The notes: a model not told the origin generated them from the letters alone. Shown: positions 45,038-56,254, counted from the stretch's first letter. The stretch: DNA of 64,000 nt from Cohnella mopanensis (GCF_022352055.1 NZ_JAKRWM010000009.1:1-64000); one strand, 5' to 3'. Numbers and translations: made by a program.

Positions 45038-46051
45038 TCACAACCGATCGTCCACCCGATCCGTAGACAATGTCTCCGACACGGTACCTAATTCATAGCC
45101 TTTTCCTTTGATCACCTTGATCATTCCGCTTAACGCCTGCTGCGAGGTTGAAGTAGGATGCAATAAAATCAAAGTGCCCGCAGTTACTTTACGAGATACT
45201 TTAGCGATGACCGTTGATGGCTCGGGTTTCATCCAATCAACCGTATCCAAAGTCCACAACACCGTGCGAAGCCCATATTCCGACGCCACTTTGACCGTAT
45301 TTTCATTAAAGTCCCCAGACGGAGGAGCAAACCATACATTTTTAGCGCCCAACGTTTTCAATAACGCTTCCGTTCTGCCGATTTCTTCTCGTTGTTTAGC
45401 CGCGCTAAGCTTGCTCATATCCGGATGGGTATACGCGTGATTGGATACTTCGTGGCCTTGAGCGATGATGTTCTTTGCAGTATCCATATGTTTAGCCAAC
45501 CACGATCCATCGAAGAAAAAGGTCGCTTTAACGCCGTTTTTTTTCAGAGTATCGAGCATCAGCTGTAGGTATTCGTCCCCCCAGGCTACATTAATCATGA
45601 GAGCGACCATCGGTTTGGCCGGGTTTCCTCTGTAGATAGGTTCAACGGGTAAATCCTGCAAACCGATCTTCGGTTTGACGGCATGATAAATCCATGGAAA
45701 TCCCTTGTCGTTGCCTGGGGCCGAACCGAATAATTTCGCTTTAACATAAGTTGCCCGCACATCTACGACACGTCCGTCGTAACCGGGAATTGCTTTCCAA
45801 ACCCTGTCGATTACCGCGTTAACCGGAGGCTGGTTATGCTTGGCCGCTTGTGATTGTATCCAATTCATTAATTGGTCTTCGGCGATAGCGCCATTCGCCG
45901 GCACCGGTGCCGCAGCAACATTCGATTGAGGTTTGACAGCTTGTATATAAGGCTGTAGGGGTCCGTAAGTCCCCGCTAATAGTACGGCTGACAAGCATAA
46001 AATCATGGTCGCCAGTATGCTTATAGGTATCTTTCTTCTCAAACTGCTCAC
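45038..46051 (-). CDS. ylxY: Polysaccharide deacetylase-like protein, YlxY type
   Basis: A 337-residue exported protein with a hydrophobic N-terminus (ILATMILCLSAVLLAGTYG). A NodB-fold domain occupies residues 145-330: VALMINVAWGDEYLQLMLDTLKKNGVKATFFFDGSW, then SNHAYTHP (the metal HxxxH) and LILLHPTS. The usual catalytic TFDDGP motif is replaced by NVAWGDE, so normal deacetylase chemistry is uncertain. It lies between pnp and mlpA as ylxY does in B. subtilis. Confidence 0.9.
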   Translation of the reverse strand: MSSLRRKIPISILATMILCLSAVLLAGTYGPLQPYIQAVKPQSNVAAAPVPANGAIAEDQLMNWIQSQAAKHNQPPVNAVIDRVWKAIPGYDGRVVDVRATYVKAKLFGSAPGNDKGFPWIYHAVKPKIGLQDLPVEPIYRGNPAKPMVALMINVAWGDEYLQLMLDTLKKNGVKATFFFDGSWLAKHMDTAKNIIAQGHEVSNHAYTHPDMSKLSAAKQREEIGRTEALLKTLGAKNVWFAPPSGDFNENTVKVASEYGLRTVLWTLDTVDWMKPEPSTVIAKVSRKVTAGTLILLHPTSTSQQALSGMIKVIKGKGYELGTVSETLSTDRVDDRL

Positions 46052-46145
46052 CCCCGTCTTGTCCCGAATCCCTGCCTCATCCTATGCCGGGATAACAAGC
46101 TTTATGAGTGAGCATCCCTTGGAAAGCCCTCATTTATGCAAAACA

Positions 46146-46175
46146 AAAAGAGACTTTCTTGTTGGAGTCTCTTTT
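46146..46175 (-). terminator. Terminator after pnp
   Basis: AAAAGAGACT and AGTCTCTTTT (46146-46155 and 46166-46175) form a 10-bp stem, followed by TGTTTTG on the minus strand. Confidence 0.82.
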
Positions 46176-46202
46176 GTCCATCCTATGCGTTTGTATTCCG
46201 GG

Positions 46203-48302
46203 TTATACCGACACTTGCTCCGAGTTGAGCAAAGCTTTGCGGGATAGATTGATACGGCCCATATTATCGATCTCCGTTACTTTCACTTCGATCTGGTCTC
46301 CGATATTCACGACGTCTTCCACCTTCGCCACTCGTTCGTTGGCCAATTGGCTGATATGGATTAGCCCGTCTTTATTCGGAAGAATTTCGACGAAGCAGCC
46401 GAATTTCTCGATCCGTTTAACCGTTCCGGTATAGACTTCACCGACGACAACCTCTTTCACGATCCCTTCGATGATTCCGCGGGCGCGTTGGTTTGCAGCT
46501 TCGTCCGTAGAAGCGATGTACACCGTACCGTCTTGTTCGATATCGATTTTCACGCCGGTTTCTTCAATAATTTTATTGATGATTTTACCGCCGGAGCCGA
46601 TAACATCCCGAATTTTGTCCGGATGAATTTTGAGCGAAATAATTTTCGGAGCATATTTGCTCAGTTGTTTGCGCGGCTCTTGGATCGTTTCGAGCATTTT
46701 ACCCAAAATGAACATCCGACCTTCTTTGGCTTGAGCCAAAGCATCGGTAAGAATTTGACGGTCGATTCCGTCGATCTTGATATCCATTTGGATTGCCGTA
46801 ATTCCGGCTGCCGTTCCCGCGACCTTAAAGTCCATATCGCCGAGGTGATCTTCCATCCCTTGAATATCGGTCAGAATAGAAGTGTGCTCTCCGTCTTTGA
46901 TCAATCCCATCGCAACGCCGGCAACAGGTGCTTTGATCGGAACTCCAGCATCCATCATGGCCAAGGTGCTAGCGCAAATGCTCGCTTGGGAGGTAGAACC
47001 GTTCGATTCCAGAACCTCGGACACTAAGCGAATCGTGTAAGGGAATTCCACTTCGGAAGGCAGCACTTTAAGCAGAGCCCGTTCGCCCAATGCTCCATGC
47101 CCGATTTCGCGACGGCCTGGCGGACGCAAAGGACGTGCCTCGCCCACGGAAAATGGCGGGAAGTTATAGTGATGCATGAACCGTTTCGATTCTTGCGGGC
47201 TAATTCCATCCAAGATTTGCACTTCGCCAAGCGGTCCTAACGTACAAATGCTCAGTGCTTGAGTTTGACCACGAGTGAATAAACCGGAACCGTGCGTACG
47301 CGGAAGAATCGACGTATCGCTGGAAATCGGGCGGATTTCAGCCAGACCGCGGCCATCAGGACGTACTTTGTCATGCGTAATGAGACGACGGACTTCGTTC
47401 TTCACGATATCGTACAATACTTCTTTAACGTCTTTGAGTTTGCTCGGCGTTTCGGCATATGCTTCGCCAAAATGCTCGACCGTCTCGCCATTAATGGCAT
47501 CGATTGCCTCTTGACGAGCATGCTTCTCGGAGATGCTGACAGCTTGTACTAATCGAGCTTGCGCGTAAGCTTTCACATCGGATTCCACATCCGCATCTAC
47601 GCTATGAAGCTTGACTTCCATCTTCGGTTGGCCTGCGACAGCAACCAGTTGGTCGATCGTGTCCACGATTTTCTTAATTTCATCATGACCGAACATGATC
47701 GCTTCCAGCATATCCGTTTCAGAAACTTCATTGGCTTCCGCCTCAACCATCATGATCGCGTCCCGCGTACCGGCTACGACAACGAACAGATCCGAGATCT
47801 CTTCTTGCGCTTGCGTAGGGTTCACGACAAATTTGCCGTCAACGCGACCTACGATTACGCCTCCGACTGGACCGTTAAACGGTACATTCGAGATAGAAAG
47901 AGCTGCGGACGTTCCGATCATCGCTGCGATTTCAGGCGAACAATCTTGATCAACGCTGAGCACGAGATTCACGATTTGAACATCGTTACGGAAACCTTCC
48001 GAAAATAATGGACGAATCGGGCGATCCGTTAAGCGGCTGGAGAGAATCGCTTTCTCGCTTGGACGCCCTTCCCGTTTAATAAAACCGCCGGGAATTTTAC
48101 CTACTGCATATAACCGTTCTTCATAGTTAACAGTAAGCGGGAAAAAATCAAGATCCTTCGGCTCATTAGAAGCCGTGACAGTGGACAGAACCACTGTATC
48201 TCCGTAGCGAACGACAACTGCTCCATTCGCTTGCTTAGCCAAGCGCCCCGTTTCCAAAGCAAACGAGCGACCGCCCAGCAACATTTCAACGCGTTGTTCC
48301 AA
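46203..48302 (-). CDS. pnp: Polynucleotide phosphorylase
   Basis: A 699-residue trimeric 3'-5' exoribonuclease. Two RNase PH domains ([51 protein letters not shown]), the KH domain ([18 protein letters not shown]) and the S1 domain ([30 protein letters not shown]) are in the usual order. The start is a TTG preceded by GAGGAGG. rpsO lies upstream, the widespread rpsO-pnp order; the 260-base leader could hold autoregulatory structure but I cannot define it. Confidence 0.97.
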   Translation of the reverse strand: MEQRVEMLLGGRSFALETGRLAKQANGAVVVRYGDTVVLSTVTASNEPKDLDFFPLTVNYEERLYAVGKIPGGFIKREGRPSEKAILSSRLTDRPIRPLFSEGFRNDVQIVNLVLSVDQDCSPEIAAMIGTSAALSISNVPFNGPVGGVIVGRVDGKFVVNPTQAQEEISDLFVVVAGTRDAIMMVEAEANEVSETDMLEAIMFGHDEIKKIVDTIDQLVAVAGQPKMEVKLHSVDADVESDVKAYAQARLVQAVSISEKHARQEAIDAINGETVEHFGEAYAETPSKLKDVKEVLYDIVKNEVRRLITHDKVRPDGRGLAEIRPISSDTSILPRTHGSGLFTRGQTQALSICTLGPLGEVQILDGISPQESKRFMHHYNFPPFSVGEARPLRPPGRREIGHGALGERALLKVLPSEVEFPYTIRLVSEVLESNGSTSQASICASTLAMMDAGVPIKAPVAGVAMGLIKDGEHTSILTDIQGMEDHLGDMDFKVAGTAAGITAIQMDIKIDGIDRQILTDALAQAKEGRMFILGKMLETIQEPRKQLSKYAPKIISLKIHPDKIRDVIGSGGKIINKIIEETGVKIDIEQDGTVYIASTDEAANQRARGIIEGIVKEVVVGEVYTGTVKRIEKFGCFVEILPNKDGLIHISQLANERVAKVEDVVNIGDQIEVKVTEIDNMGRINLSRKALLNSEQVSV

Positions 48303-48492
48303 GCCTATTCCCTCCTCTAGTGCGAGCTTCGCCCGTCACTTCTTCCAAGTAGACCAAGGCGATGCATAACGCTCGCGATCGATTCACCTTGGGCAAATAA
48401 CTTTATGTAATTTCGACACTCTTCCCATTATTTCCTGCCAAACCCTTGCTTAGGCATCTAGCGGTTAGGATTTGTATCCCTTATATGGGAAA

Positions 48493-48548
48493 AAGCAACC
48501 TGATGCCGAAAAGGGCTTTGAGCCCCATTCGGCGTGGCCAGGTTGCTT
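48493..48548 (-). terminator. Terminator after rpsO
   Basis: AAGCAACCTG and CAGGTTGCTT close a long stem with inner GCCGAA and GGGCT pairings, followed by a T run on the minus strand. It separates rpsO from pnp. Confidence 0.85.
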
Positions 48549-48564
48549 TCGTGCGGGTAAAAAA

Positions 48565-48834
48565 TTAACGGCGAAGTCCCAATTTTGCAATCAGGGCACT
48601 ATACCGGCTAACATCTTTGTTTTTCAAGTATGCTAGCAACTTACGGCGTTGACCAACCATCTTGAGCAAACCACGGCGGGAGTGATGATCTTTCTTGTGC
48701 TCCCTGAAGTGTGTTGTCAGATTGTTGATGTTCTGCGTAAGGATAGCAATTTGGACTTCCGGGGAACCGGTGTCCGTAGCATGCGTCTTATGCTCTTCGA
48801 TCAATTCTTGTTTACGTTCTTGTGTCAATGCCAT
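48565..48834 (-). CDS. rpsO: Ribosomal protein S15
   Basis: An 89-residue 30S protein that binds 16S rRNA helices 20-22. It shows the family's [40 protein letters not shown] core and the GLRR-like end. Strong AAGGAGGTGAA precedes the ATG. Normal length. Confidence 0.98.
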   Translation of the reverse strand: MALTQERKQELIEEHKTHATDTGSPEVQIAILTQNINNLTTHFREHKKDHHSRRGLLKMVGQRRKLLAYLKNKDVSRYSALIAKLGLRR

Positions 48835-49012
48835 CCTTGTTCACCTCCTTCTTTAGAATCGCCATTAACCTAGCTGGCGTCGGTGAGCACGCTTTGCCAA
48901 GTTAAGGTTCATATTGTGCAAATCCAGTTGGAATTACTCCATCTGACAGCAACGTCATAAAGTATAGCACATTGTTAGGCTCCGGCACAATGCCAAAGTA
49001 TACGATGTCCGT

Positions 49013-49987
49013 CTAACTAACCGAAAAGAGATCTCTAGCTCTTGCAGAGTCGCTTGAGATTTGAGCGACAAGCTGATCTATGGATTCGAATTTCTTCTCC
49101 GCGCGTAGGAACGAACGGAAAGTAAGCGCTAATTGTCTTCCATACAAATCGCCGTCAAAATCAAACAAATGAGCCTCTAGCTTAAGCGCGCCTCCGGGAG
49201 CATCGAACGTTGGCCGGTAGCCAACGTTAAGCACTCCATTGTAACGGTTTTCGCAATCACCCGATTCGGATAATACATCGATATGAATCGCGTATACTCC
49301 CGAACGGGGAATGACGTAAGACTGTTCCGATGACAAGTTTGCGGTCGGGAAGCCTAGGAGGCGACCTCTTGCGTCCCCGTGAACGACCTCGCCTTTAATG
49401 ACATAAGGACGACCGAGCAGATGGGTTGCTTCCTGACATTCACCTTCGGCTAACCGGTCACGAATTCGGGTACTGCTCACCTTGTCCCCTTCAAGGAACA
49501 CCGGAGAAACTACCTGAACCTGTATTTCACCGTTTCCGTACAGACTAAGCGTTTCGGCTTTGCCTTCTCCTCGGTATCCGAAAGCGAAATCAAAGCCCAC
49601 GGTCGTCGCTTTAACGCCCAAAGGGTTAATCAACGTCTGAACGAACCGTTCCGCCGTCACTTCGGAGAACGCGCGATCAAACTTAATGATATAGGCCGCT
49701 TCAACGCCGAGCTCGGATAACAAGCTTAACTTGTCGGAAAGCGGCGTAAGCACCGTTTGATATTCCGAGCCTTGGCCTAGAACGGCTCTGGGATGCGGGT
49801 CAAAGGTCATAACCGCAGGCACAAGCCCCTGTTCCCGCGCCAAAGCAACCGCTTGACGAACGACTTCTTGATGGCCTAGGTGCACGCCGTCAAAAAAACC
49901 GATCGCGAGCGATATGCCCTGTTCTTTCCGTGCTCCTTCGGGGAGATCCCCCGTAACGTTCGCTATTGATAGATCAAACCGTTCCAC
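49013..49987 (-). CDS. ribF: Riboflavin kinase / FAD synthetase
   Basis: A 324-residue bifunctional enzyme. The N-terminal nucleotidyltransferase domain has AIGFFDGVHLGHQEVV and the SSTRIRDRLAEGE motif; the C-terminal flavokinase domain has LLGFPTANL and YNGVLNVGYRPTF. It makes FMN and then FAD. It follows truB by 15 bases. Confidence 0.96.
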   Translation of the reverse strand: MERFDLSIANVTGDLPEGARKEQGISLAIGFFDGVHLGHQEVVRQAVALAREQGLVPAVMTFDPHPRAVLGQGSEYQTVLTPLSDKLSLLSELGVEAAYIIKFDRAFSEVTAERFVQTLINPLGVKATTVGFDFAFGYRGEGKAETLSLYGNGEIQVQVVSPVFLEGDKVSSTRIRDRLAEGECQEATHLLGRPYVIKGEVVHGDARGRLLGFPTANLSSEQSYVIPRSGVYAIHIDVLSESGDCENRYNGVLNVGYRPTFDAPGGALKLEAHLFDFDGDLYGRQLALTFRSFLRAEKKFESIDQLVAQISSDSARARDLFSVS

Positions 49988-50002
49988 TTGATGTCCTCCT
50001 GC

Positions 50003-50962
50003 TTAATCGGACTGACTGTCGCTTAACGGTCCATCCGAAGTGTGAAACACTTTTACCGGACGCACCGTCTCCCGATTCTCGTCGACAGAGAACAATCCGA
50101 GAAATACCCCATCCGACCGGTAAAGCTTCAATAAACCTGCGTTGCCAGGAGGAGGCTGCAGATTTGCGGCTCCAATCCTCTTGCCCTGAAGCGCATGCAA
50201 CGATTCCGGATAAGCTGCGGTAGCAGCGGGAATCGTAGTAAGCAACGCATCGGGAACCAACATCTTTTCTCTTAAGCTCCCTTGTTCCAGTAAATCTGGA
50301 ATTTGTTCCAACGTAACGCAATGTTCTTGTTTAATGCCTGCGCTTTCCGTTCGAACTAGCTCGGTCATCACTGCGGGTACGCTTAATTTACGACCGATAT
50401 CCACGCATAAAGTCCGTATGTAAGTGCCTTTGGAACAGGTAACGGAAAATGTAAGCTCCGGTACTTGTCCCTCCACCACGTTCAAAATGTCGATATCGTA
50501 AATATGAACTCGTCTGGATGCCCGTTCGACGGTAATCCCTTGACGCGCCAAATCGTACAAACGCTGACCATTGACCTTCACAGCCGATACCATAGGCGGG
50601 ATCTGATCGATCTCGCCGATGAAGGCTAGTGCGGCTTCGATCATCATCGGTCGCGTCAAATGCGACGCATCCATCTGTTCGGTGACATTGCCGCTTAAAT
50701 CTTCCGTGTCCGTAGCGGTTCCAAATCGCAATGTTGCCCGATAAGTCTTGGGCAACTCTTGCAAGTATTCAACGAACCGGGTAGATCGTCCAATACAAAG
50801 GGGTAGAACTCCCGTTACGGCGGGATCGAGTGTGCCAGTATGTCCAATCCTTCGCTCGCGAAGTAATCCTCGCGCTTTGGCTACGACGTCATGCGACGTC
50901 CAACCGGCAGGCTTCCAGATGGCTAGAACACCTTCCCAATTTTGCCCCGTCGGTTGATTCAT
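50003..50962 (-). CDS. truB: tRNA pseudouridine-55 synthase
   Basis: A 319-residue enzyme making pseudouridine 55 in the T-loop of tRNA. The catalytic aspartate is in [16 protein letters not shown] near residue 43, with [17 protein letters not shown] and [17 protein letters not shown] further on. A tail of about 70 residues corresponds to a short PUA-like domain. It overlaps nrnA by 4 bases. Confidence 0.96.
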   Translation of the reverse strand: MNQPTGQNWEGVLAIWKPAGWTSHDVVAKARGLLRERRIGHTGTLDPAVTGVLPLCIGRSTRFVEYLQELPKTYRATLRFGTATDTEDLSGNVTEQMDASHLTRPMMIEAALAFIGEIDQIPPMVSAVKVNGQRLYDLARQGITVERASRRVHIYDIDILNVVEGQVPELTFSVTCSKGTYIRTLCVDIGRKLSVPAVMTELVRTESAGIKQEHCVTLEQIPDLLEQGSLREKMLVPDALLTTIPAATAAYPESLHALQGKRIGAANLQPPPGNAGLLKLYRSDGVFLGLFSVDENRETVRPVKVFHTSDGPLSDSQSD

Positions 50963-51945
50963 TGTTCATCCAACGCTTTCTGCACGTAAGCGACAACTTG
51001 AGTAATGACGTCGGGCAATGGCTCCGTTAGCCTGCAACCCGCAGCGCGGACGTGTCCGCCGCCTCCGAAGTGCTGGGCTACCGCAGCAACGTTAATCCGC
51101 CCCGCGGAACGCAAGCTCACTTTCACGGAGTCCTGGTCGTTCTGCTTGAACAACATGCCGACCTCCACGCCTTCGACGTTCCTTGGGTAATTAACCAAGC
51201 CTTCCAAATCCTCGTTCGTCGCACCTGACTCTTCGAGATCCTCGGAATTGACCCACACCCAAGCAATGCGTTGATCTCCACTAAAGGAAAGGCGGGACAA
51301 TCCGCGTTGAATAATGCGGAGTTGTCCCGTTGTCATCCGTTCTAGAAGATGCTCGGCCAATTCCGGACCGTTCACTCCCGCCTCCAGCAATCGAGATGCC
51401 ATTGACATCACTAACGGACTCGTATTGGAATACCGGAAGCCCCCGGTATCGGTCAGCAGCCCGGTATAAATTGCCGTCGCAACGTCTGAATCCAATTGCA
51501 GCTCCAGTTCATCAATCAATTCGAACAAGATCTCAGCGGTTGCGGCCGCATGAAATTTCATCAAATTCACGAGGCCATAACCGTCATTGGTTGGATGGTG
51601 ATCAATGTTCAGTAGCTCTGCTTCCGGAGAAAACCATTCGTTGGTCTTGCCTACCCGACTGAAATCGGCGCAATCCACGCAAATGACGTTGCGATATTGC
51701 CGAATAGGTGCATTCCCGTCTCCGTTTAAAGTATGGATTTCCGAGCTTTTCCACAGAAATTGAAGCCGAGAAGGCACGGAGCCTTCATTCAGCATCGTAT
51801 ACTTCTTGCCGAGCTTCTCCAGTAACCAACCAGTGGCAACTGTCGAGCTTATCGCATCACCATCGGGCTGCACATGAGAAACGATAAGAAAGTCGTCTCT
51901 TTCACGAATGAAAGCGACCGCTTCCTTCAATTCTTTGGCCCACAT
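50959..51945 (-). CDS. nrnA: Oligoribonuclease / pAp phosphatase, DHH family
   Basis: A 328-residue DHH-DHHA1 protein. Metal motifs are visible as SHVQPDGDAISS, VDCADF, NIDHHPTNDGYG and TDTGGFRYSNT; the DHHA1 domain ends with HFGGGGHVRAAGC. NrnA degrades nanoRNAs and 3',5'-pAp. Its place between rbfA and truB is standard for Firmicutes. Confidence 0.95.
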   Translation of the reverse strand: MWAKELKEAVAFIRERDDFLIVSHVQPDGDAISSTVATGWLLEKLGKKYTMLNEGSVPSRLQFLWKSSEIHTLNGDGNAPIRQYRNVICVDCADFSRVGKTNEWFSPEAELLNIDHHPTNDGYGLVNLMKFHAAATAEILFELIDELELQLDSDVATAIYTGLLTDTGGFRYSNTSPLVMSMASRLLEAGVNGPELAEHLLERMTTGQLRIIQRGLSRLSFSGDQRIAWVWVNSEDLEESGATNEDLEGLVNYPRNVEGVEVGMLFKQNDQDSVKVSLRSAGRINVAAVAQHFGGGGHVRAAGCRLTEPLPDVITQVVAYVQKALDEQ

Positions 51946-51965
51946 GCTTATTCCCCCTAGCCCGC

Positions 51966-52322
51966 CTAAGACTCCAAAGAATCTTTGTTAATTTTCGCCA
52001 ATATCGATTCGATATGACTACCATAAGCAATGGAACTGTCAAATCGGAACTCCATAACCGGCGTATGGCGCAGCTTCACCCGACGCCCCAGCTCGGAACG
52101 CAAAAATCCGTTCGCTCTCCCGATTGCCTTAAGCGTCTCTTCCTTCTGCTCTTCGCTTCCTAAGATGCTCAGATACACTCTTGCGAGCGACAGATCATTG
52201 GTTACGTCTACTCCGGTTACGGTAATGAAACCGATACGAGGATCTTTCAGCTCCGTCTGGATGATGGAGCTGATCTCCTTCTTAATCTGTTCGCCGACCC
52301 GTCCGACTCGAAATTTGGCCAT
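51966..52322 (-). CDS. rbfA: Ribosome-binding factor A
   Basis: A 118-residue KH-fold protein needed for maturation of the 30S subunit. The family start (RVGRVGEQIKKEISSIIQTELKDPRIGFITVTGVDVTNDL) and FRFDSSIAYG are clear. AAGGTGGGA precedes the ATG; it follows infB by 25 bases. Confidence 0.96.
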   Translation of the reverse strand: MAKFRVGRVGEQIKKEISSIIQTELKDPRIGFITVTGVDVTNDLSLARVYLSILGSEEQKEETLKAIGRANGFLRSELGRRVKLRHTPVMEFRFDSSIAYGSHIESILAKINKDSLES

Positions 52323-52347
52323 TCAGATCCCACCTTGCTAGCTGTTA

Positions 52348-55300
52348 TTAACGCTCTACGGATTCCATTACGAAGGCTTCAATAATATCGCCTTGTTGCA
52401 AATCATTGTATTTATCCAACGTAATTCCGCATTCATATCCTTCCGAAACTTCCTTCGCATCATCCTTGAATCTCTTGAGGGAATCGATTTTGCCTGTGTA
52501 GACAACGATTCCTCCGCGAGTGAGGCGAGCTTCGGCGTTGCGGGCGATTTTGCCGTCGATAACCATACAACCGGCAATCGTGCCGACTTTGGTCACTTTG
52601 AACGTCTCGCGTACTTCCGCATGTCCGGTTACTCTTTCCTTGAATACCGGATCGAGCATTCCTTTCATCGCATGTTCGATTTCCTCGATCACTTTGTAGA
52701 TGATCGAATGCAAACGAACGTCGACTTTCTCTTGCTCTGCAATGCCTTGAGCACGAGGTTCTGGGCGAACGTTGAAACCAACGACGATCGCAGAGGATGC
52801 GGAAGCCAAAATAATATCGGACTCCGTAACCGCGCCTACGCCGCTATAGATCGTGCGAACGCGTACGCCTTCGATTTCGATTTTCTCGAGCGAGCCTTTG
52901 AGAGCCTCAAGAGAACCTTGAACGTCGGCTTTAAGGATAACGTTAAGCTCCTTGATATCGCCTTCTTTGATTTTGCTGAACAGATCTTCAAGCGTAACTG
53001 TTTGGTTAGCTTTCATCTGCGACTGGCGCGTCTTAATCGAACGCTTATCGGCAATCTCACGTGCTTTGCGCTCGTCTTCGAACACCATGAACGGATCTCC
53101 GGCTTGCGGAACTTCGGTCAGACCGGTAATTTCCACCGGTGTCGAAGGACCCGCTTCCTTGATACGACGGCCACGATCGTTCGTCATCGCGCGAATCCGG
53201 CCGAAGCAGTCGCCCGCCACGAACGCGTCGCCCACTTTGAGCGTTCCGTTCTGAACGAGAATACGGGCAACAGGACCTTTACCTTTGTCGAGCTCGGCTT
53301 CCATAACGGTACCGCGAGCTCTCTTGTCCGGGTTCGCTTTGTAATCGTTAACCTCGGCTACGAGGAGGATCATTTCAAGCAAACCGTCCAGGTTGATCCG
53401 TTGTTTAGCGGATACTTCGACGAAAATCGTGTCTCCGCCCCACTCTTCTTGAACAAGACCGTATTCTGTCAATTCTTGCTTAACTTTATCCGAGTTAGCG
53501 CCCGGTTTGTCGATTTTATTAACGGCAACGATAATCGGTACGTTAGCTGCTTTCGCATGGGCGATCGCTTCAACGGTTTGTGGCATAACGCCATCATCCG
53601 CGGCTACGACGAGAATCGTAATATCTGTAACTTGAGCACCGCGTGCACGCATCGTCGTGAACGCTTCATGACCAGGCGTATCCAGGAAGGAGATCTTCTT
53701 GCCGTTGATCTCGACTTGGTAAGCACCGATATGTTGCGTAATTCCGCCCGCTTCGCCAATGGCAACCTTCGTCTCGCGGATTGCATCGAGCAACGTTGTT
53801 TTACCATGGTCGACGTGACCCATGATCGTAACAACCGGAGGACGAGGCTCAAGAGCATCCGGATCGTCATTTTCTTCGATCGTCTCGAATTGAGTATCCT
53901 CGACTACGATTTTCACTTCCACTTCAACGCCATACTCCCCAATAACGAGCAGAACGGTGTCGAGATCGAGATCTTGGTTGATGGTAGCCATAACGCCCAT
54001 CAGTAATAGCTTCTTAATAACCTCGGAAGCATCCTTATGGAGCAATTTGGCCAATTCGCCAACGGTCATGTTACCGCGAACGATAACTTTCTTAGGCGTA
54101 TTGTCGATTTTCTCGCGTGGAGGCTGATTGCCTTTGCGAGCGTTTTTGCCGCCTTTGCCTCTAGGACCTCTGAAGTTGGTTCTGCCGTCATCGAAGCGGC
54201 TATTGTTGTCTTTGCGTTTGCCTGCTGCACCCGGACCGCCTGTGCCGCGATTGAAATCTCCATCGGAACGAGATTTCTCGCCAGGACGTCCGCCGCGAGC
54301 GCCAGCTGCAGAAGGAGCTGGGCTACGGCCTGCACCTACACCTTGGCCAGGACGGGCTGTTGCTGCGCTACTCGTACCGCCGAAACCGCCACCTTGACCG
54401 CCTTGCGGACGGTTGCCGCCACTGCTATATCCGCCTTGGCCGCCTTGGCCTTGCGGACGGTTGCTGCTGTACCCGCCGTGGCCGCCGTGGCCTTGCGGAC
54501 GGTTGCTGCTGTAACCGCCTTGGCCGCCTTGGCCTTGCGGACGGTTGCTGCTGTACCCGCCGTGGCCGCCGTGGCCTTGCGGACGGTTGCTGCTGTAACC
54601 GCCTTGGCCGCCTTGGCCTTGCGGACGGTTGTTGCTGTACCCACCTTGGCCGCCTTGGCCTTGCGGACGATTGCTGCTGTATCCGCCTTGGCCGCCTTGG
54701 CCTTGCGGACGATTGCTGCTGTACCCGCCTTGGCCGCCTTGGCCTTGCGGACGATTACTGCTGTACCCGCCTTGGCCGCCTTGGCCTTGCGGACGGTTGC
54801 TGCTGTACCCGCCGTGGCCGCCGTGGCCTTGCGGACGGTTGCTGCTGTAACCGCCTTGGCCGCCTTGGCCTTGCGGACGGTTGCTGCTGTACCCGCCGTG
54901 GCCGCCGTGGCCTTGCGGACGGTTGCTGCTGTAACCGCCTTGGCCGCCTTGGCCTTGCGGACGGTTGCTGCTGTACCCGCCTTGGCCGCCTTGGCCTTGC
55001 GGACGGTTGTTGCTGTACCCACCTTGGCCGCCTTGGCCTTGCGGACGGTTGCTGCTGTATCCGCCTTGACCTTGCGGACGATTGCCACCTTCGCGTTGGT
55101 TGTATCCGCCTTGACCTTGTGGACGTGGCGTATGTCCTTGCGATGGAGCTGGCGCCGAAGCTGCAGGTGTCGAACTTACCGTTGGCGCAGCAGCAGGAGC
55201 CGCGGAAGCGGGAGCTGTTGGAGCTGGCGCAACTTGAGGAGCTGCCGCAGCAGGTGTTGGTGCAGGAGCCGCTGGACGCGCTTGCTGCTGTTGCTCTTGA

Positions 55301-55614
55301 TTACTTGCTGCTGGCGCTGGCGAAGAAGCCGGCGCGCTTGCTTGCGTGCGACGTTCGGTTGCAGGTGCCTGAGTTGATTGGGCCGCTGGCTTTGAAGCTT
55401 GGGCCATTTTCGCAGCCGCATTCGCTTTAATATCGCGGAAAAACTTCTCTACCGCTCCGGTCATTCCGTCTTCCATGACGCTCATGTGGTTGTTGACCGG
55501 CATGTTCTGTCTCTTCAATATCGTTATTACCTCTTTGCTGCTCATGTTGAGCTGTTTAGCGTATTCGTAAACTCTGAGCTTATCCTTGTTTTCCGTATTA
55601 TCTTGTTTACTCAA
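52348..55614 (-). CDS. infB: Translation initiation factor IF-2, with repeat region
   Basis: A 1088-residue IF-2. The N-terminus has an IF2_N helix-turn ([21 protein letters not shown]), an Ala/Pro/Gln-rich stretch, then 15 tandem 14-residue units [14 protein letters not shown], then basic spacer and a second IF2_N segment. The GTPase domain has [20 protein letters not shown] and NKIDKP, followed by domains II-IV. It brings fMet-tRNA to the 30S subunit. The TTG at 55614 follows GGAGGTGG; the ATG at 55665 lies inside ylxQ without a site. The repeat makes the N-terminal region unusually long. Confidence 0.97.
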   Translation of the reverse strand: MSKQDNTENKDKLRVYEYAKQLNMSSKEVITILKRQNMPVNNHMSVMEDGMTGAVEKFFRDIKANAAAKMAQASKPAAQSTQAPATERRTQASAPASSPAPAASNQEQQQQARPAAPAPTPAAAAPQVAPAPTAPASAAPAAAPTVSSTPAASAPAPSQGHTPRPQGQGGYNQREGGNRPQGQGGYSSNRPQGQGGQGGYSNNRPQGQGGQGGYSSNRPQGQGGQGGYSSNRPQGHGGHGGYSSNRPQGQGGQGGYSSNRPQGHGGHGGYSSNRPQGQGGQGGYSSNRPQGQGGQGGYSSNRPQGQGGQGGYSSNRPQGQGGQGGYSNNRPQGQGGQGGYSSNRPQGHGGHGGYSSNRPQGQGGQGGYSSNRPQGHGGHGGYSSNRPQGQGGQGGYSSGGNRPQGGQGGGFGGTSSAATARPGQGVGAGRSPAPSAAGARGGRPGEKSRSDGDFNRGTGGPGAAGKRKDNNSRFDDGRTNFRGPRGKGGKNARKGNQPPREKIDNTPKKVIVRGNMTVGELAKLLHKDASEVIKKLLLMGVMATINQDLDLDTVLLVIGEYGVEVEVKIVVEDTQFETIEENDDPDALEPRPPVVTIMGHVDHGKTTLLDAIRETKVAIGEAGGITQHIGAYQVEINGKKISFLDTPGHEAFTTMRARGAQVTDITILVVAADDGVMPQTVEAIAHAKAANVPIIVAVNKIDKPGANSDKVKQELTEYGLVQEEWGGDTIFVEVSAKQRINLDGLLEMILLVAEVNDYKANPDKRARGTVMEAELDKGKGPVARILVQNGTLKVGDAFVAGDCFGRIRAMTNDRGRRIKEAGPSTPVEITGLTEVPQAGDPFMVFEDERKAREIADKRSIKTRQSQMKANQTVTLEDLFSKIKEGDIKELNVILKADVQGSLEALKGSLEKIEIEGVRVRTIYSGVGAVTESDIILASASSAIVVGFNVRPEPRAQGIAEQEKVDVRLHSIIYKVIEEIEHAMKGMLDPVFKERVTGHAEVRETFKVTKVGTIAGCMVIDGKIARNAEARLTRGGIVVYTGKIDSLKRFKDDAKEVSEGYECGITLDKYNDLQQGDIIEAFVMESVER
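54451..55080 (-). repeat. 42-bp minisatellite in infB, 15 units
   Basis: Fifteen tandem units of exactly 42 bp, each coding GGYSxNRPQGxGGx. Units vary at a few codons (SS or SN; Q or H pairs), and the order of H and N variants suggests block duplication. Copy number is prone to change by slippage. The region stays open in other frames, which produces false long reading frames on the plus strand. Confidence 0.95.
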
Positions 55615-55939
55615 TATTCTCCACCTCCGAATGATGACCCCAACCGACCGATAGCATGTCGGCAAAGCCCCGATCCGTTACAGCGAATAGTACACGCTCG
55701 GGCTTGCCTACGGCAGATCCCAGTTCGAATCGGGTAAAACCTACTAACAATGGAACGCCGTAACTTTTGCATTTATCCGTTATTTTCTTCGTCGTATTAT
55801 CCGAAGCATCGCCAGCGAGCAAGACAAGTTTAGCTTCACCCGATCTAATCGCTTTGAGCACGACTTCTTCTCCGCTAATCAGCTTGCCTGCTCTAGTCGC
55901 CAACCCTAATCGGGATAGAACCTTATTCCCCTTCGTCAT
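55607..55939 (-). CDS. ylxQ: L7Ae-family RNA-binding protein YlxQ
   Basis: A 110-residue L7Ae/L30e-fold protein ([46 protein letters not shown]), predicted to bind kink-turn RNA. It overlaps rnpM by 17 bases and infB by 8. The ATG at 55939 starts the conserved part; its ribosome site is weak, in line with translational coupling to rnpM. A longer frame upstream is not conserved-looking. Confidence 0.93.
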   Translation of the reverse strand: MTKGNKVLSRLGLATRAGKLISGEEVVLKAIRSGEAKLVLLAGDASDNTTKKITDKCKSYGVPLLVGFTRFELGSAVGKPERVLFAVTDRGFADMLSVGWGHHSEVENIE

Positions 55940-56243
55940 CGTCCTGAGCAAGCTCCTTGTTAGCCTGAAACTCCTCTTCCACTTGAATGAAATCGGATTC
56001 CAGACGATCATATATCTCCACATCGACCGGCGTCTTCAAAGCACGCTCGAATGCTTTTGACTTTTTGGCCAGCTTGAAGCACGAGACTTTGCCGCATAAG
56101 TAAGCGCCGCGTCCAGGCTTTTTGCCGCTTAGATCGATTTGAATTTCCCCTACGGGAGAACGAACGATCCGTATGAGTTCCTTCTTCGCCATCATTTGCT
56201 GACAGGCGACACATTTGCGTTGCGGTATCTTTCTCGGTCTCAA
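55923..56243 (-). CDS. rnpM: RnpM/YlxR RNA-binding protein
   Basis: A 106-residue YlxR-family protein (RKIPQRKCVACQQMMAKKELIRIVRSP, GRGAYLCGKVSCFKLAKKSKAFERAL). YlxR was shown in B. subtilis to bind the RNase P RNA and modulate it. Two cysteine pairs are present. The tail from about residue 85 is acidic. It starts with TTG after GGGGGAT, 12 bases from nusA. Confidence 0.92.
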   Translation of the reverse strand: MRPRKIPQRKCVACQQMMAKKELIRIVRSPVGEIQIDLSGKKPGRGAYLCGKVSCFKLAKKSKAFERALKTPVDVEIYDRLESDFIQVEEEFQANKELAQDDDEGE

Positions 56244-56254
56244 GGCGATCCCCC

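Noticed and set aside
48354..48390. Hairpin CCAAGG/CCTTGG in the pnp leader as an autoregulatory site
   Set aside because: Only 6 bp of clear pairing and a large loop; too weak to support without comparison to relatives.
48960..49010. Possible terminator between ribF and rpsO
   Set aside because: A 6-bp CATTGT/ACAATG pairing with no T tract; not convincing.
54037..55377. Long open frames on both strands across the infB repeat
   Set aside because: The 42-bp unit has no stops in several frames, so these are by-products of the repeat. Their translations are pure low-complexity sequence without ribosome sites.
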